Positions 63,820 through 64,000 of a DNA stretch of 64,000 nucleotides are shown here, piece after piece. The stretch spans positions 248,001 through 312,000 of the forward strand of contig NZ_NPKN01000002.1 of NCBI RefSeq assembly GCF_008329435.1. The letters run 5' to 3'. The stretch comes from Rhodanobacter sp. T12-5 (GTDB taxonomy: Bacteria; Pseudomonadota; Gammaproteobacteria; Xanthomonadales; Rhodanobacteraceae). A program made the position numbers and the translations under genes. The notes beneath the pieces were generated by a model. It searched no databases. It worked only from the letters and a program-made list of their open reading frames with translations, and was not told the DNA's origin. Every line of letters starts with the position of its first letter. The first letter of the stretch is position 1.

Positions 63820-64000
63820 TCGTGGTGATCCGGACGGCATCCAAAAGCAGCCGAGTCCCGTAGGAAAAGGGTTCGTCGCGCCAAGGCTGGCAGCGCAGGG
63901 AACTCTTTTCATTTCATGCGACGCCTGACTCCGTTTGGGGATATGCCATGTCACCACCGCTGGGAGAGTCGCCCGCTCCGGAACGCCCTGTCCGGAGCTC

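Noticed and set aside
63943..64000. Possible gene start at the right edge (ATGs at 63943 and 63948)
   Set aside because: Fewer than 20 codons are visible, no clear ribosome site, and composition gives no clue, so no partial gene is claimed.

Overview
The window is a G+C-rich (clearly above 60%) chromosomal segment of a gammaproteobacterium, most likely order Xanthomonadales/Lysobacterales and close to Rhodanobacter or Dyella. The reasons are the blocks pncC-recA-recX-alaS-csrA-tRNA-Ser, pcnB-folK-panB-panC-panD, nnr-tsaE-amiC-mutL facing queG, and phoB-phoR-ppk-ppx, an LpxO-type lipid A hydroxylase, an NAD-type isocitrate dehydrogenase, and short palindromic REP elements of the kind scattered through these genomes. 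No rRNA, phage structural gene, transposase or CRISPR array is present. The species assignment is an inference from gene content.

Layout. 1-6 kb: a secreted DUF4139 protein, two crotonase-fold enzymes, a mercaptopyruvate-type sulfurtransferase operon and a periplasmic FKBP. 6-18 kb: DUF1684 protein, mutL-amiC-tsaE-nnr, queG, the pantothenate genes panD/panC/panB, folK, pcnB, then tRNA-Glu. 18-24 kb: ferredoxin, a BamC-like lipoprotein, dapA, gcvR, bcp, a PIN-PhoH protein and lpxO. 24-29 kb: an ECF41 sigma factor with its carboxymuconolactone decarboxylase partner and two matching candidate promoters, a DCC-like protein, a serine beta-lactamase-fold hydrolase, a membrane-anchored AraC regulator and isocitrate dehydrogenase. 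30-40 kb: AhpD-like protein, grxC, bepA, then the phosphate/polyphosphate block phoB-phoR-ppk1-ppx with a possible Pho box, a cyclophilin and lpxH.

40-42.5 kb is accessory: an A+T-richer segment with a DUF2971 protein and a small membrane protein, bracketed by two copies of a ~175-bp repeat and ending at tRNA-Ser(GCU), whose 3' tail is repeated. 42.6-48 kb is the conserved csrA-alaS-recX-recA-pncC block. 48-51 kb holds a small helical protein and a GGDEF-histidine kinase fusion.

51-59.6 kb is the most interesting region. A LysR regulator, a Sua5 protein, and then an overlapping operon encode the DabB/DabA inorganic-carbon pump together with a CysD-like sulfurylase subunit lacking its CysN partner, a DUF6671 zinc-ribbon protein and a 76-residue protein. 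Two inverted repeats with TTCG/CGAA arms, one beside the LysR gene and one upstream of dabB, may be its operators. 59.7-63.8 kb is an FeS-type photolyase/cryptochrome cluster: NAD(P)-binding protein, DUF2256, a divergent SDR, a TspO-like membrane protein and the photolyase itself.
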